Position numbers and translations under genes: made by a program. From assembly GCA_013399305.1 (NCBI GenBank), contig VXAI01000038.1, positions 4,752,118 to 4,816,117 on the forward strand: 64,000 nt of DNA. The letters are read 5' to 3'. A model generated the notes under the pieces. The model saw only the letters and a program-made list of their open reading frames with translations. It was not told the origin of the DNA and searched no databases. How positions within the stretch are numbered: position 1 is the stretch's first letter; each line of letters begins with the position of its first letter. Below are positions 51,201 through 64,000 of this stretch, piece by piece. The stretch is from Rostratula benghalensis (taxonomy: Eukaryota > Chordata > Aves > Charadriiformes > Rostratulidae).

Positions 51201-54200
51201 CTTAGTGTATCTTTAGTCCTCTCCCAAATGCCAGTATGTCTGAATGTCACAGGCACAATTCTCTTATGAAATGCCACTTCAGCAATTATCATTTGCAGAG
51301 AAGGAAGTGCAGAGGAGATGAGAACTGCAAATCAGTTTGGCTTTGTGTTCTAATTAAGGTTTGGATCAAACATCCAGCTATCTTTCCTGATCCCTGCTGC
51401 TAGATATAGAGATGGAGAAAGTCTTGATGTGAATATGGGGAAAAGGATCTGTCCTTGTAGGTTATAGAAAGGGACAGGCCTTCTGCTCCCGAAGAACTAT
51501 GCCTCCTGAAATGCAAGGCTGCTGCAATCCAGGGGAACAGGCTGTCCCTGGTGTAGACCACCATCTTCAGGCCTGTGGGTTTAGGACTGTTTGCCATGTT
51601 CTGGACACAACAGCACTGCCCCATCCTGCTGTGGTTTAAGCCCTCCTGCCTTCATTATCCCTTGTATTCTCTTCTCCCACCATGACACTGCATGAGAAAA
51701 CAAGCTCTTGTGAGACAGGGGAGGAAGGTACTACAACACCCTAACTTTCTTTTTTCACACCGTGAACTCCTGATATGATCAGAGATGTGCAGTTTGCACA
51801 TCAGTTTCTCTGCATACCTTGTACTATCTGATACCTTGTATCTCAAGACTGAAATTTTCTTCCAGTTGCTCTTAGATTCTTTTATTTTCCTCAGTATCTT
51901 TTCTCACAACAACCTGTATTATTCAGTAACGATGTTATTTTCAGCTTCTAAAATGAGGTACTGGGAGGTTAAAGCTGAAAACCACTTACTGAGATTATTT
52001 GTATACCTTTAAAACTAGCCAACAGTAGACAGTAACAGGCAGGAGGACTTGGACAGAATTCTGAGGGGTAGAATCTTAGTCTATGTGTTCAGTCCAAGGT
52101 CACTTGGAAAGTCTGTGATTTACATACACACTCTAATCTCTGGACAGTCCTTTCCAGTTCAGTCATTCCAGCAGGAACTAAGCCACAAACATACCCACCA
52201 ACTCAGTCTGGAACTGATGCAGGGAACATTGCATATTGCAAGGCAAATGCTCTCATCTAGGAAAAATAAGCAAATTTTCATGTTCTATTGCATAAAACTT
52301 GTGCATGAATGCAATGGCTTTATGACAGTTATTCCTGATACCTGGTGCTTACAAAATCTTCTGAAGAAGTATTACACTGCCTCTGAGTTCCCCTCTCAAT
52401 ATAGTCCAGCTATGTTAACAATTCTGAGACAAAAATTAAAAGACATAGGAATAAGCTTCTGTTTTGCAGATAATAATAACAACAACAGGACATCCTAAAG
52501 AAAATCCAGTAAAGGAAATCATAACTGGGGGAAAATTAATTGGACTAAAATGCTATTTACTCTCTTTTCTTACAAATTAAATTCACATTTTGAAAAGGAA
52601 GTCATTACCCAAAACTTTACAGAGGGAACGTTACGGTGAAGTGGAGACTGTAAGTCTTTTCTAAAGAAAAATAGAATTGTTGTAAATACTTGTCTTAGTG
52701 GGAAAAAAAAAGAGAATAAAATTAGAGGAGATCAATTTCAATGTGGCAGTTACAGAATGTGTTCTCGGCCAACTTAGATGTGAAAGAAGAGCTTCATGGG
52801 CTTTATGCCAATCAAAAGGAATTGGAATCACAATTAAGCCACTGATAATGTTTCTAATACAAAAGATAATCTAATGTTTGGTTGTACAACCAGATGTCAG
52901 TCATTTGTAGGCTCTGAACTAATTCTGCCTGTGATTGTACAAAGTAAGGGAATGGCTACTGTGTTATAGTAGCACACACTCACAGGTTTGCTAAAAGTGA
53001 ATGTTTGTTTTGTTGTGCTGGGTCATCAAAAAGTTACAGTTCTGGTCAGAACATCTTGTCCTGATACTTTAGACTGGACTGTTGGCTGAAGTCATCAAAC
53101 TCCAAAAATCTTTAAAAGAGAGGTGTCAAGGTTTTCAGTGGTAGAATGCTTATCCTGATGGTAGCTGAAAGTAGTCAACAGGAATCTCCGTGTGGTGTGC
53201 TTGAATACACGACCCGAATCTGTGCTCATGGCTGTTACTGTATCTGGAGGGATGGATGAGGGAGAGCTCTCTGTCTCAGGACCCATTTCGTGCTAATACC
53301 AAAACAAGGATCCCAGGTCAGATACTTCAGACAAAGCTTCAAACTTTTGTATTCGGGTTGTGGTAGTAGACATGGGGTACTTAGTGTATTTGACTCCTGG
53401 AATTTTTAGACATAACCATTTCTGAATATCGTGGCTCATGTATCAGTGTTGCGTTTTAAGTCCAATTTACAGCAGTTCGAAAAAAAGTGGACAACTTTAG
53501 CTCTTGTTTACCCAGATGAAAGCAGGAGCACTATTGATGTTGGCAGTTTCACAAATAGATTAGGAAAGGACTGCTCCATTTGTCATTTCTTAGAGGAGGC
53601 ACAGGGCAGATTCATCTTAGTCACAGGCTGGTTGGGGTAATGTGACTACAAGCAGTAGTCACAGCGCATCAGAATATTCAGCCCCTTAGAGATTCGATAT
53701 TTTCTGGATTGCTTTGATTGTTGAGCAATATTTAGGATGTATTTTACTGTGTATTCAAGAATATCTGTTGATGTGCATGAGTGTTTTCACCCACATACTA
53801 TGTTCAAATTGGTTAAAAAATGATTGACTATAATTTTGAAAACTATGAATAAACAGCAGAACTATAATAACTACTTAAAACTTATTCATATGTCAAATTC
53901 TATGAATGCTAGAAGTGATATAATAATATAAGGGTTGTGTACATGACTTATGGTAGGCTATTGATTTGCAAGTATAAGTGCTTCCACTGTGAGGGTGTAT
54001 TGTCTATTAGGGTTGTGTGCAATAAACAGGAGTGATATTAAGCTAAAAAGATTTGAAGTTATTACAGGTTTGTTGCTTTTTGTAAAGTATTTATAGCAAA
54101 TAACTTGCAGGTTATTAATAACTTTAACCAGAGTGCTTTTGTACTGCAAATACTCAAATGATATCTAATATTTAAAACACATTACTATCAATTAATATAA

Positions 54201-55375
54201 ATAATTTCTATTTCAAAACCCATGGGGAACGAACGTCACTAAGTGATAAAAGCACTCACCATCTTTATATTTCATTCCACCTTATATGCAGATTTTAACA
54301 CATTATTTAATGACCTGCTGTTATCCAGTTCTGAAAGGGAGATACTATTCTTTCCATAGCAGATAAATTACAGATTTCCTTAAAGTGGTCATTTTTCAGC
54401 AACAAGCTGTCAGTTAGATTTAGATGAGTTTTTCTAAGCAAGATAATGCTTAAAATGTAATGTGATAAAGAGTCTCTGGAATTTACATATCTGACGAATA
54501 TTGGAGTACTGAGCCATGAGTATTCTCACACATAACTGACTGGGCTTGCAGGATTCAGTGTTTGCATAAGAAGTTGCTCCTGTATAAATCGAGTACACAA
54601 AGGCCGTTTTTTTGAGACACTGCAAATACACTCTTTTGAGCCATATGGCTGATTTGATAAGGGATCATCTGCAAATCAAAACAGAGGTAAAAAACAATCC
54701 CTATTTTAAAACTCTGGTCTTGATAAAATCAAAATCCTGAAATATCAGTTTTGCTTCTTAGATTCTAGCAAATAATATCCCTTCCTAAAAAAAGTAATTC
54801 CACTGCATAAAACTAGCAATACAGGCATTTTCTTCTGCAAATATTTTTCACCCACATATGGCAGAACTTCATTAATAATAAGCCAGATTTGCTTTAAATT
54901 TCAAGTTACTGAGTACACAAGGCAATTATTTCACTTTCTCATTGCACTATAAGCTGCAGTGGTAGCAAAGTCACCCTAACACAATATGAATATGAAGTAC
55001 ATTCCAGTTCTAGGAAAAGTTTTGTACAGGAACTTGGATACTTTATGTAGGGTTTGCTTTGGTTTGGATTTATATTAAGTGAATAATTTACCTTGAACTG
55101 GACTGACAAAATGTCCCCTGGTAACATTTCAGGCATTGTATGAAGTATAGTCAATCCTCTCTCACTGTAACTCTTGGATGTAGTCTCTTTGTCATGCTTG
55201 TTTAGGTTCTTGGCTAACCTACCAAAGAGTTCAATATGTGTTTCAGCACCATTAATGGTGAGGTTATGGAGATATGAAATTGGAGTGTAACTCTTCAGGG
55301 AACAATTCCACTGTCAGTTTGGCTCTTTGTTTTGCTCCCAGGATCTATTCGCTTACCATTATATGGCCTGATTTG
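48272..55375. other. Unique AT-rich non-coding DNA, no gene seen
   Basis: No gene is recognised over about 7.1 kb. It includes the longest non-repeat open frame of the window, 149 codons at 52049-52498 (plus). That frame has no domain, signal peptide or membrane segment I recognise and ends in an asparagine run from an AAT/AAC repeat. T runs lie at 50210-50229 (20 T) and 50397-50409 (13 T). A somewhat GC-richer patch at about 51440-51660 has no recognisable content. Confidence 0.55.
50210..50229. repeat. Poly-T homopolymer (20 T)
   Basis: Uninterrupted run of 20 T, followed 170 bases later by a second run of 13 T (50397-50409). Simple repeats with no retrocopy recognised nearby. Confidence 0.9.
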
Positions 55376-55399
55376 CCCCCCCCCCGTCCCCGCCCCCCC
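55376..55399. repeat. C-rich tract with G-quadruplex potential on the minus strand
   Basis: Ten C, then GTCCCCG, then seven C. On the minus strand this is G7, C, G4, AC, G10, which satisfies the usual four-run G-quadruplex pattern with very short loops. It is isolated in AT-rich DNA. Homopolymer length is error-prone in sequencing. Confidence 0.85.
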
Positions 55400-58300
55400 A
55401 GGTTTCCTTCTGAATTCAGTCAGCTAAATCTCTCTATGGGAATCTGGACACAGTTGAGCCCATAGGATCAGGGGTTCTTCCTGAGATGCTGTACGTGCTG
55501 CCCACACCAGCTTTGGCTCTCACTGCCCAGCGTTTCCTCAGATGCTATTGCCAGGTGATCCAGGGTTCTTGCACACCATCCTGCCTTAAAACCCAGGTGC
55601 TGAATACTCACACAGTCTTGCCCTACAAAAATACTTTCAAGGGCTACAGTGTGAAACCCTTACAATTTTAGGCAATTGAGCTAAATCAAATGATACAAAA
55701 TTAATTATCTTTTGCTGGGCTACAGGGATGACATGGCATATATCTGGACACAGCCAAGTCTTCTTTGGAAACTAATAGCTATAGGCAAGGTGAGCACAAG
55801 ACCATCCAAACCAGCTGGTCCTGGCACAGTAGACTGGGTACACCAGATTCCTTCAAACATGCAACTGGATTCCTCTCTCTCAGATTTTCCTCTCTGAGAG
55901 AGAAATGAGCTCTCTGCTGCAGTCATGTAGTTTGATGACAGCACAAGCGCACTGTCTGAGAACCTGAAGCTGCTACTTGACTCAATTTCACAGAGAAGCT
56001 GAGAGAAAATCAGTAATGTTATTTGGTCAGGTCAGAAGAGGCTTGAGACATGGTTTTAAAGTAGTTAGGGATTAAGTAAAGAAGATGCTGACAGTTTTGA
56101 TATTTGATAGAGAAAATGTTACAAAGGAGGGCAGACAGAGTATCAAAGACCGATGGATAGAAAATGCCAGTTAAGGGGGTGCTAAGATAAGTGAAGATCA
56201 TGAGAGAGAAATACAGCTATTAGGAGTCTGAAGACAGATGACAGCTGGTGAATTTTCAAAGGTACATGAAGAAGAAAAGCCTGAAGACTGTATAAGGGTT
56301 AATGACACGGACATAAACCCCTACATTATCTTGTTAGAAATCCTATTGTGAGAGCCTCTAAAACTGACCATTATGTTTCCATGAGAATACTGTTTGAAAT
56401 GCACAAGTGGGCAGAAAAAAAAAAATTGGATTTCTTGCTAGGCGTAGAGTGGTATATGAGAAATAGCAGCTGATAGTTTACAGTGTGTGATGGCTGTAAG
56501 TATAAGCAAAGGTATATTAGTGAAATGAAATCAGTTAAAGTCAGTGGGACTGTGGCAAGTCTGTTTCAGGCCCCAAAAGTACAGCTGAATTCCAATCTTA
56601 TTTTGAAATGTTCTGGAAATGTAAGAAAAGCCAGCTTCATTGGACTGTAGCTTACACAAAAAAAAAAATTTGTATGAGAAATTTCTAAATTATTCCAAAA
56701 GTAAATGTAATGCTTGTTAGGGTATAAAATAATTCAGCATATAATTCTAGTCATGGCTGCAGAGCATGAGACTAGAATAAATTAGGTTGAAGGAAAGAGA
56801 AATAAAAAGAATGGCCAGATTCTCTGATATCCAGAAATTCCCCTTGTTTCCCGGGGCCATTCCCATAAGTCTGAGGCTGCAGCCCTGCTGTAAGTGATGC
56901 CTGCTTATTGCTTCTGCACGAGCCAGAAATGCGCAAACTCCTTGTAGTTTGCTTTTCAGTTAGGGTTATCCAGGTGTATGTAACACAGACACAATCTCAC
57001 ACACTTAGCGGCTCTATTTTCCTCCCACCAAATTGGGGTGAAATCCAACTGGCATGGAAATTGCTGTTACAGTCTAAGGCTCATATGCAAATAAAGGATT
57101 GGAAACATGACCAATACTGTAGCAGGGTGAGGAACTTTTCCCTTTAGACTCCAAATATATACATATATATTTTATACTCAGCCAATATTTAGATCCCCTA
57201 ACATTTACCAGTTTCTGAGTTGGGACGTGTGTAGAAATACTAACTTTAAATTTTTAGTCTAAAATCCGGTTAGTTATGTAGTTGCTCTAGAGTTCTGAGT
57301 TCATCCAGAGTACCTTTTTTCGTCCTTCTGTCCTTTTGTTTTATTTGAGCTGCTATTGATTTTATCTGCTGCTTCTTAGGAGCCCAGAATTTTCATTGCC
57401 CAATTTATGTATCTCACTTCAATGCTAACATTCTAATGGGCTCAACAGACCTTTATTGTTTCTGTAGTAACTGGAGTTGGGAGAATGGTTGGCTTCTGAA
57501 ACAGATTACCTGAACTGTCCTTGGGAAGTGTTTGTTGCAAATAACTTGGATTATTTACCTGAAGTCAGTGATGTAAACACTATCCACTGGTCTCTATTTC
57601 AAACCTGCTCTTTGCTTCTTATGCTACCGTGGACACAAGTACCAAGAACTTGCCTTCCATCAGTCAAACATGACGTATTCTGGAGCAGAATACTTAGAAA
57701 TTGCAGGCGTTGCTTTTGACATTTAGAGCTGGAATATTATGCCAGCTACCCTGTCACTTAGAGCCTTTCATTTTTATGTCATTTTATACTTCATTTAGAT
57801 GTAAAATATGTCATTAGTGGGCAAGACATTGTCACTTTGTGACTAAGACTTCCTCATACAGGAGCATTTTGAAGATTTTTAATTGTTTCTGAATGACTAA
57901 TAACAACCATTTTATTTCCATTTATATTTCCACTGTAATGAACATATCCTGCGAGTTGCTGTGACCCTTAGTAGATGTTATTAGTATTGTGCTCCACAGG
58001 CTCATACCTTTGAACAGTTCTTACTATTCTTTTATTCTTTTGCTACTAAAAATCCTTTCTGTAAGTGTTATCGAATAGAAGTAATCTTCAGGGAATTAAA
58101 GTGCAGATGCCCATATGTTGCTGCTCTGGAAACTTTAAACCAGTTGTTGGTATAGATAAGACAAGGCAGGCTGGAAACATCATTGACGTGGGCATTGTCA
58201 GCGTGGTATAAAAAGAAAAAGTTTGAGAGTTAAGGAAAATCACTGCTCTTTCTGAAAAGTCTGGAACAGATTTTATCAACAAAGTCACAATTTATGTCAC

Positions 58301-58970
58301 AAAGAGCCCATTTCTACCAATTATGTTTTCCCCAAGCAATTCCTTGAACTTAGAGAAGAAATAAAGAGATTTCAGTGAAAGAGATGGGACAAGTTTGAAA
58401 CACATTTTAGACACACACATCCATTTTTCCTCTTTCCGGCAGTTTCTAGGTATTATATGGGTCTTTAAAATGGCCTAGAGCATGTATTTTTAGCAGCTGT
58501 ACTATGGAATCTGTGGATCAAACATGTTAGGTAGGAGGGAAGATGGGGTAGTTTAGGGCAAATAGAAAAAGTTTCATTTCAAAGGAATGCAGAAGTTTTG
58601 GTACAGAAGTTTTCAGGCTTTATTTCTGCAAACAGCTGTGACACAGGAATGCCGTGGTAACCCATTATGAAATAATTTTGCAAGTGGAATGCAAGCCTCT
58701 GAGGACTTAGATTCAGTCCATGGTTCCAATTCATTGATGATGGGTTTACATTCCATGTCTTTAAACTGACTCATAAACGGTAAGCGTGTTACCTCTTTGT
58801 GGTCATAACGAAGGTGAGCTGGGTGGCTAAACTGGTGAGGCTTATTTCAGTGTCCAAAGCTTCACTTGCATTCATAAGTGTGATGTTTGTAAGCACTTCA
58901 TAGAGAACAAATGCTTGGCTCAAGTTTTGTAACACCTTTCAGTTTCTTCAAGCAGGGTATTGTCAGAAAG
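55400..58970. other. Unique AT-rich non-coding DNA, no gene seen
   Basis: No gene is recognised. A 10-bp-arm inverted repeat (TCTCTCTCAG with CTGAGAGAGA) lies at 55874-55903, which could be chance in CT/AG-rich DNA. A TA-rich stretch lies at about 57152-57173. Frames up to 80 codons only. Confidence 0.6.
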
Positions 58971-59098
58971 CTCCGCGTAGGTTGTTAGAAGGTTTCCATC
59001 ACTGCTTCACTGAATGTGGAAACGTAACAATTCTTATCTGCCAGCTCTACTGTACATCCGATCGCGCTGTAGTTACCATCGTGCAGCAGCAGCAGGCG
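58971..59098. promoter_or_regulatory. Small CpG cluster, weak candidate regulatory element
   Basis: Eight CpG lie within about 125 bases (for example CTCCGCGTAG at 58971 and CCGATCGCGCTG near 59057), in surroundings with very few. A short CAG run (GCAGCAGCAGCAGG) lies at about 59082-59096. No promoter motif or exon is evident. This is weaker than the patch at 9101-9334, and function is inference only. Confidence 0.2.
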
Positions 59099-62000
59099 TC
59101 TTCAGTAGTCACATTTTTCCTCCATTTTTAGGGTACTTACTTCCAAGATGGTTATGCAAAGCCTTTAGGATAATTTTTGTTAGATCCTTAGATCCTCTGC
59201 CCATTTTCTATTAACATCTGTTGTAACACTTCTGAAAGAATTATCTGTGTTTGTTCAGGATGATTAGATAGTTACTCCTTCTTTAGGAATTTTGTATGAA
59301 AGCAGATGCATATAAAGGCATATCTTGTGCATTAATGTCATAATGCTTTCCCTCTCGTCTGGATTTCTTCAAGTAGGCTCAGAAAAATCTTTTTTCAATT
59401 GTACTCATGTTTTGAAAAATATCTTTTAATGAATTTTTGCCATCTCTTGTTGACTTGTCTAAAGAAATGTGATATGATGTCTAAAAGCCAACTGGCTTGT
59501 TTCTTGTTATCAGGGAAATTTTCCATTCTAACAAAGTCTTTGTTTCAGGGGCTCATTATTTTAAAGTTTAAGAAGCAGAGAAAAGCAATTCTGAACAAGC
59601 TGAAATACCATAACCTCCAAGGTTGTTTCTGTAGCTAACTGCTTCAGTGCTTTCTCATTGTAACATAGCCTTTGTCAAATAAAACTAGTTAAAACTTGTT
59701 CCCAAACAATTTTTTTAATACAAATTTGCATTATCTGGATGTCCCTTCTAGACTACCAAAAAATAGGCAGTTAGTCTAGACTCCCAATATAATCAATGGG
59801 GAGAACAATGTGTCTTCATAAGTGATTTGCACTATGTCTCTTGGTTACTAGCTTAGAGGGAAGTGAGTCACCCCCAGAAAGCACTTGCCTCTTTCCAAGT
59901 GAGGGCACTTACAGTGATCAGCTTTGTTGGTTAAACACTGGTAAGATTAATTAGTGTTCTTTACAGTATCTTTATTTCTTTTAAGATAAAGGACAATGAC
60001 ATAGCATATAGTTTATTACAGTGAATTATGAAAAAGTAATACATATGGAAATGCAATCTGTACACACATATGTAGAGACAATGACAAGAATCTGTCAAAT
60101 ACTTCCATGATTGGCTTTTCTGTATTTTTACTTTGGACATTTTCAGAGATTACTTTAATAATAACAATAGGATTTCCAAAGGCTTTCTGCCCCATATAAT
60201 GTTAAACTGAACTGTCTGTACAAATACTCTCCTTTGGTTGCCTAACATTACATCTGATGAGAGAATAACTTTGAATTGATACAGCCATAATTTTACTGAA
60301 TCTCACTGGGCTATTCTGGATGAGGAACACATGCCCTTTGATGTATTGCACAGCTAGCTAAAGCAACCCCTCATCTGTAGATTGTGTGGTACCTTACTGA
60401 CCCATATGGTCTTCTTATTTCCCTCTTAATGTGACGTGAAAAAATCCAGACCATAGCAAATTGAAACATAACTGAGGGTTTTGCTCTTTCAGAGTTGGCA
60501 GGTAGATGTCTGGAGCTGATTGAATTTTGGATTTCAATTCCAACAAAAATTCTGACAATAGACTAATTTCCTTTCTGCTTAAATTACAAAATGATTTTCT
60601 GCAAAATAAGCTTATTGTAACACTTCATTATCAGTTCCATACAAATATTTAAGGTGAAAGAAAGCTCTACCATAACACTTTATCAAAAGCTGATGAAGTT
60701 GATGTATAACTGAGAAACATTTGGAGTTTGTATAAACAACCTTTCCTGATGCACAACTGTTTGGTTAGAGAACTTGCAGCCTTCCCCTCCCTTCAGGAAT
60801 GAAGTCCCCACTAAAGTGAATAGTTCCCCATAAATGAGATATAAAACCTTCTTCTTTTGTATTCTTTTCAGTGCTTCGAATGAAATCATTTGACATCGGA
60901 TTCTTACACAGACAAGAGCTGAAAAGATTTCCATCTCCATTTCATTTAAAGCTGATAGGATATTTGCATAAACTTATGAATTGCATTCTCTTCTTTTGAG
61001 ACTAGTACAAAACTGGCCATACCACAGGATGGGAAGAACTGACTCGCTTCTCTAATTATAAATCTAAAGACTAATTAAACTTCCATGACTAAATTAAATT
61101 CCAAAATAAAAAGGACAGAAGCCTTTAAACAAAGATTTAAAGCTCACCAGAATATAAAGTACAAAATATATTTAGGAGGCTGTTTTTGAATTTGATATTG
61201 ATGAAGATGTACTGTATTTGCAAACGGTACATGCAGCACTGGTTTGGGAAACAGGCATTCAGAGCTTAACAGCTGGGGTGAACGCTGTCACAACTAAAAT
61301 GTTTGGGGGTTGTTTGGTTTTTTTAGGAGTTAAGCAAAACTGCCTTGTATAATTGACACCATTTTTGTGGACTGGGGAACAAAATTCCATTTCCCTCACT
61401 GGAGCTGAATCGACTTCATGAGTCCAAACAGCTATAAAATTTTCTATCTGTCTGAAAAAGCAAGTAGGTCTGATTCTGAGTGGATAAATAGAATATAGTC
61501 CATTGCATATTTTTATTTGTTTTTATTCCAGTAGAACCTTAATTTTTTTTAGTATATCTTTGAAATACAGTCATGAATAAATGATTCACGTGTTGAATAA
61601 TTCCTTCCTTGGTATTCTCTCCAAATTTTTATTCCCAGAGATTAGACTGAGTAAACACCAGGGATGTAAAATATAGCCACTGTCTCTGTCCTTGATTACT
61701 TTGAGTGGCTGTTCTGCATTGTTCCTCTTGATAGTTTGTTATGTGACCTCTGGACATTGTAGATTTTGCCAGTAACTTGCTCATGTGAGGATAACTTAGA
61801 AAAAAATCTAAATAGCTTGTATTCATATTGTTAATGTATGATTTTTGTGAGTTTCTTAGGCATCAGACATTTAGAAGAAAGATGAAGTATTAATATGCTA
61901 TTCTGAATCAGTACAGAGTTTTTGCATCGTTGTTGATTCTGTTTTAAATTTTATAATGGCTATCAGGTATCAACTCCTGCTGCAGTGATTTGCCTCAAAT

Positions 62001-62616
62001 TTATGAGTTGGCTTTCCCTGGATAATGAATTAAAAGAGAATGTGGAATTTTTTGGTAATAACTGTGTTGTATAAGAATGTGCTGCTGCTTTCTTCTGAAC
62101 TGCTGAGGAAACCTATAAAAAAAATAATCTTTCAGCAAGAGGTGTGGAAATTAAATACTTTTTCCAGAGACTGGTTGTGTAAAGCTATTGATAAAATGAA
62201 TCAGGACAACACAATTCTCCTACTACTTAGGAGAACTTATATAGTGTCAGAACTGTTACCCTGTACAAGAGATTGACAGTGGGTGTTCTTCAGCTGTGGT
62301 TAGTGTGGTTTTTAACTGTGGTCAGGCCTCATTCTGGAATTCACTGACTACTTCAGCTTCAGTATTAATCTACTGTGCTGCCCAATATCTCTAAATGTCA
62401 AGCTAATAATTAAAATAAATACTTTGTTATATAAGAATAATTAATAACATTATTACTTAAGAGCTGACTCATCAGTTGCTTTGTTATATCATTAAGCCCT
62501 GCTGAGTTAATTAAGTTATTATTCTTAATATTAAAAAAATTCATGTTTGGTTTCTGTAGGTTATTTTTATTTTCTGAAACACATTTACTTTTCATTTTAT
62601 ATTCCATGTTTTGTTG
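59099..62616. other. Unique AT-rich non-coding DNA, no gene seen
   Basis: No gene or repeat family is recognised. Frames up to 85 codons (60683-60940, minus) have no domain. One further ATTTGCAT octamer at about 60961-60968 is unremarkable alone. Confidence 0.6.
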
Positions 62617-62664
62617 AATCCCTCACTGTTTTTGTTAGGCAATCCCCCACTGTTATTGTTAGGC
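62617..62664. repeat. Tandem duplication, 2 copies of a 24-bp unit
   Basis: Units 62617-62640 and 62641-62664 share AATCCC(T/C)CACTGTT(T/A)TTGTTAGGC and differ at two positions. A third partial start (AAT) follows. Small local duplication in AT-rich DNA. Confidence 0.92.
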
Positions 62665-64000
62665 AATAAATCAATTATTCAATTTTTCCACTTTTAGTTA
62701 TTTTAAATTGCATTTGTTTTCTGTACGCCTGCATGTTTGCAATGAATGTATTCAGGTTTTAAATGAGTTTTGATGTTGATTTCGATCAAAATTCAGTGAT
62801 ATAAATGCATAATAATAGACTGAAGAAGTAAACTCTGAGTTTACTGTAAAAAATAAATTAAGCTAAAAGCACAGACCCTTGAGAAATTCCAATTTTAAGA
62901 AACAAGTACAAATATCGTTACAAGGAGCAGGGAGTTTTTAGTGTATGGCGATGTGGGTAACAAAAACAGGTCAGATTTTGGATAACGACTACATGATACC
63001 ACAACAGTGCGGTAAAATGTATGTGTCTGAAATTATTCTCATGATATTGGGGAGGATTTTGATTATGTGATAGGCAAGTTATCGGCCAAATATCAAAAAC
63101 TCACTCAAAATTGTCATTGTCAGCCAACAGTGGAATTAGCAACCAAAATGAATCTGAAACGCATTTGTTATGTTTCTGTTCCAAGCTCTGACTGGGCTAT
63201 AGTTTGCGTGTGTTCAAGCCACATGTTTGAAAAGAACGTTGTATACAGATTGCTGATTGGATTCACAGTAATTCTTTAGAGTCAGTCTGATTAGAGTTAG
63301 GTGTTTTGCTTGGCTTTATTTGTAATAAGTCATTTTCTCTGGAATAACACTTCTCCGGAGGAGAGAAGGGATGTTCACATCTCATTTGCTTTAAAGGGAT
63401 GATAGAAGAGGTGTGAAATAACTGGAGAAATTATTACATAGCTGGCAATTACACCAAAAGAAATGCAGCTCAGTACTACCCTTCTCATTCCCTGTGTTTC
63501 TTCCTGTAGCTGCACCAGGCCTTCCATGAGGCAGAGTTCAGCTTGAAGGACCAGGCTGGTTTCCTTGTCTGGGTTTTTGTTTATTTTGATTTGTGTGACA
63601 GTTTCTGATAATGAGGAAAAGAGTATCTTTATGCCCTGTAATTTGATTTGTCATGAAAGATAAATGTGTGTTTGGCTTTAACCTTTCATTGTCATATCTA
63701 AAGGTTTGATTCCGGCAAGTCATTAGGCAGTATGTAGAGAATGACTGTGAACAATATTATGTAAATGTAAGTCGTCTTGATCTTTTGGTTTATACAGAAA
63801 CCTACCCTGTGGGTTACTTATTTTATTAAAAAAAAAAAAAAGTTATTCACTATTGCAAAAGTGGGTATTTCAGCCTGCGACTCTGTTGCATTGGCTTTCA
63901 CACACACCTGAATTCTACCAGAGGAGAGAAGAGAGGGACAACTTAAACTGGTGGTTCCAGTTAAGCATTAAGCCCTCTTAAGTAACAGGTGTGAGGGTGC
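62665..64000. other. Unique AT-rich non-coding DNA, no gene seen
   Basis: No gene is recognised. A 14-A run lies at 63828-63841. Frames up to 70 codons lack domains. Confidence 0.6.

Noticed and set aside
55874..55903. 10-bp-arm inverted repeat in CT/AG-rich DNA
   Set aside because: Low-complexity alternating CT and AG sequence gives such pairings easily.
1..64000. CRISPR arrays, bacterial operons or other prokaryotic systems
   Set aside because: No regularly spaced repeats and no dense gene order or ribosome-binding sites. CR1 and LTR content marks the DNA as avian nuclear.

Overview
This window looks like bird nuclear DNA: an AT-rich, gene-poor stretch that is either intergenic or inside a large intron. 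Four signs point to a bird. There are CR1 non-LTR retrotransposon 3' ends with the typical tail related to ATTCTATGA. There is a degenerate LTR with the layout of the common avian ERVL-type LTRs. The base composition is low in GC with scarce CpG. There is no bacterial-type gene packing and no SINE-rich mammal-like repeat content. I cannot name the species or the chromosome.

No open reading frame could be assigned to a host protein-coding gene. The longest open frames are 149, 138, 118 and 115 codons outside repeats, plus a 152-codon frame inside a CR1. They have no recognisable domains and are about what AT-rich non-coding DNA of this length yields by chance. The only recognisable protein-coding remnant is the broken C-terminal end of a CR1 ORF2 (reverse transcriptase polyprotein) on the minus strand at about 43.4-44.15 kb.

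Layout: 1-3.1 kb is unique AT-rich DNA with a 22-base T run. 3.10-3.43 kb is a minus-strand CR1 3' fragment, followed at once by a cluster of octamer-like motifs. 4.88-5.58 kb is a degenerate solo LTR, minus strand. 9.10-9.34 kb is a CpG-dense island-like patch in otherwise CpG-poor DNA and the best candidate for a regulatory element. 14.64-14.74 kb is a short plus-strand CR1 tip. 20.83-21.35 kb is an old, heavily diverged CR1-like copy, minus strand. 24.03-24.24 kb is an assembly gap of 61 N, then an ATTAC pentamer microsatellite, then a CR1 3' tip. 39.0-39.7 kb is a second old CR1-like copy, minus strand, and 39.94-40.06 kb is a two-copy 61-bp tandem repeat. 43.25-44.15 kb is the largest and best-preserved CR1 copy. 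It is followed within about 100 bases by an exon-like 39-nt segment with good splice consensus. The rest is unique AT-rich sequence with scattered microsatellites, homopolymers, a G-quadruplex-capable C/G tract at 55.38 kb, two short tandem duplications (48.2 and 62.6 kb) and several perfect palindromes or hairpins (8.5, 20.5, 28.2 and 47.2 kb).

I see no evidence of a novel multi-gene system. The observations most worth a second look are the CpG-dense patch at 9.1-9.3 kb, the gap, microsatellite and CR1 junction at 24.1 kb, the 39-nt exon-like segment at 44.25 kb and the perfect 16-bp-stem hairpin at 47.2 kb. Family and age calls for repeats are from memory of typical avian elements; no database search was run.
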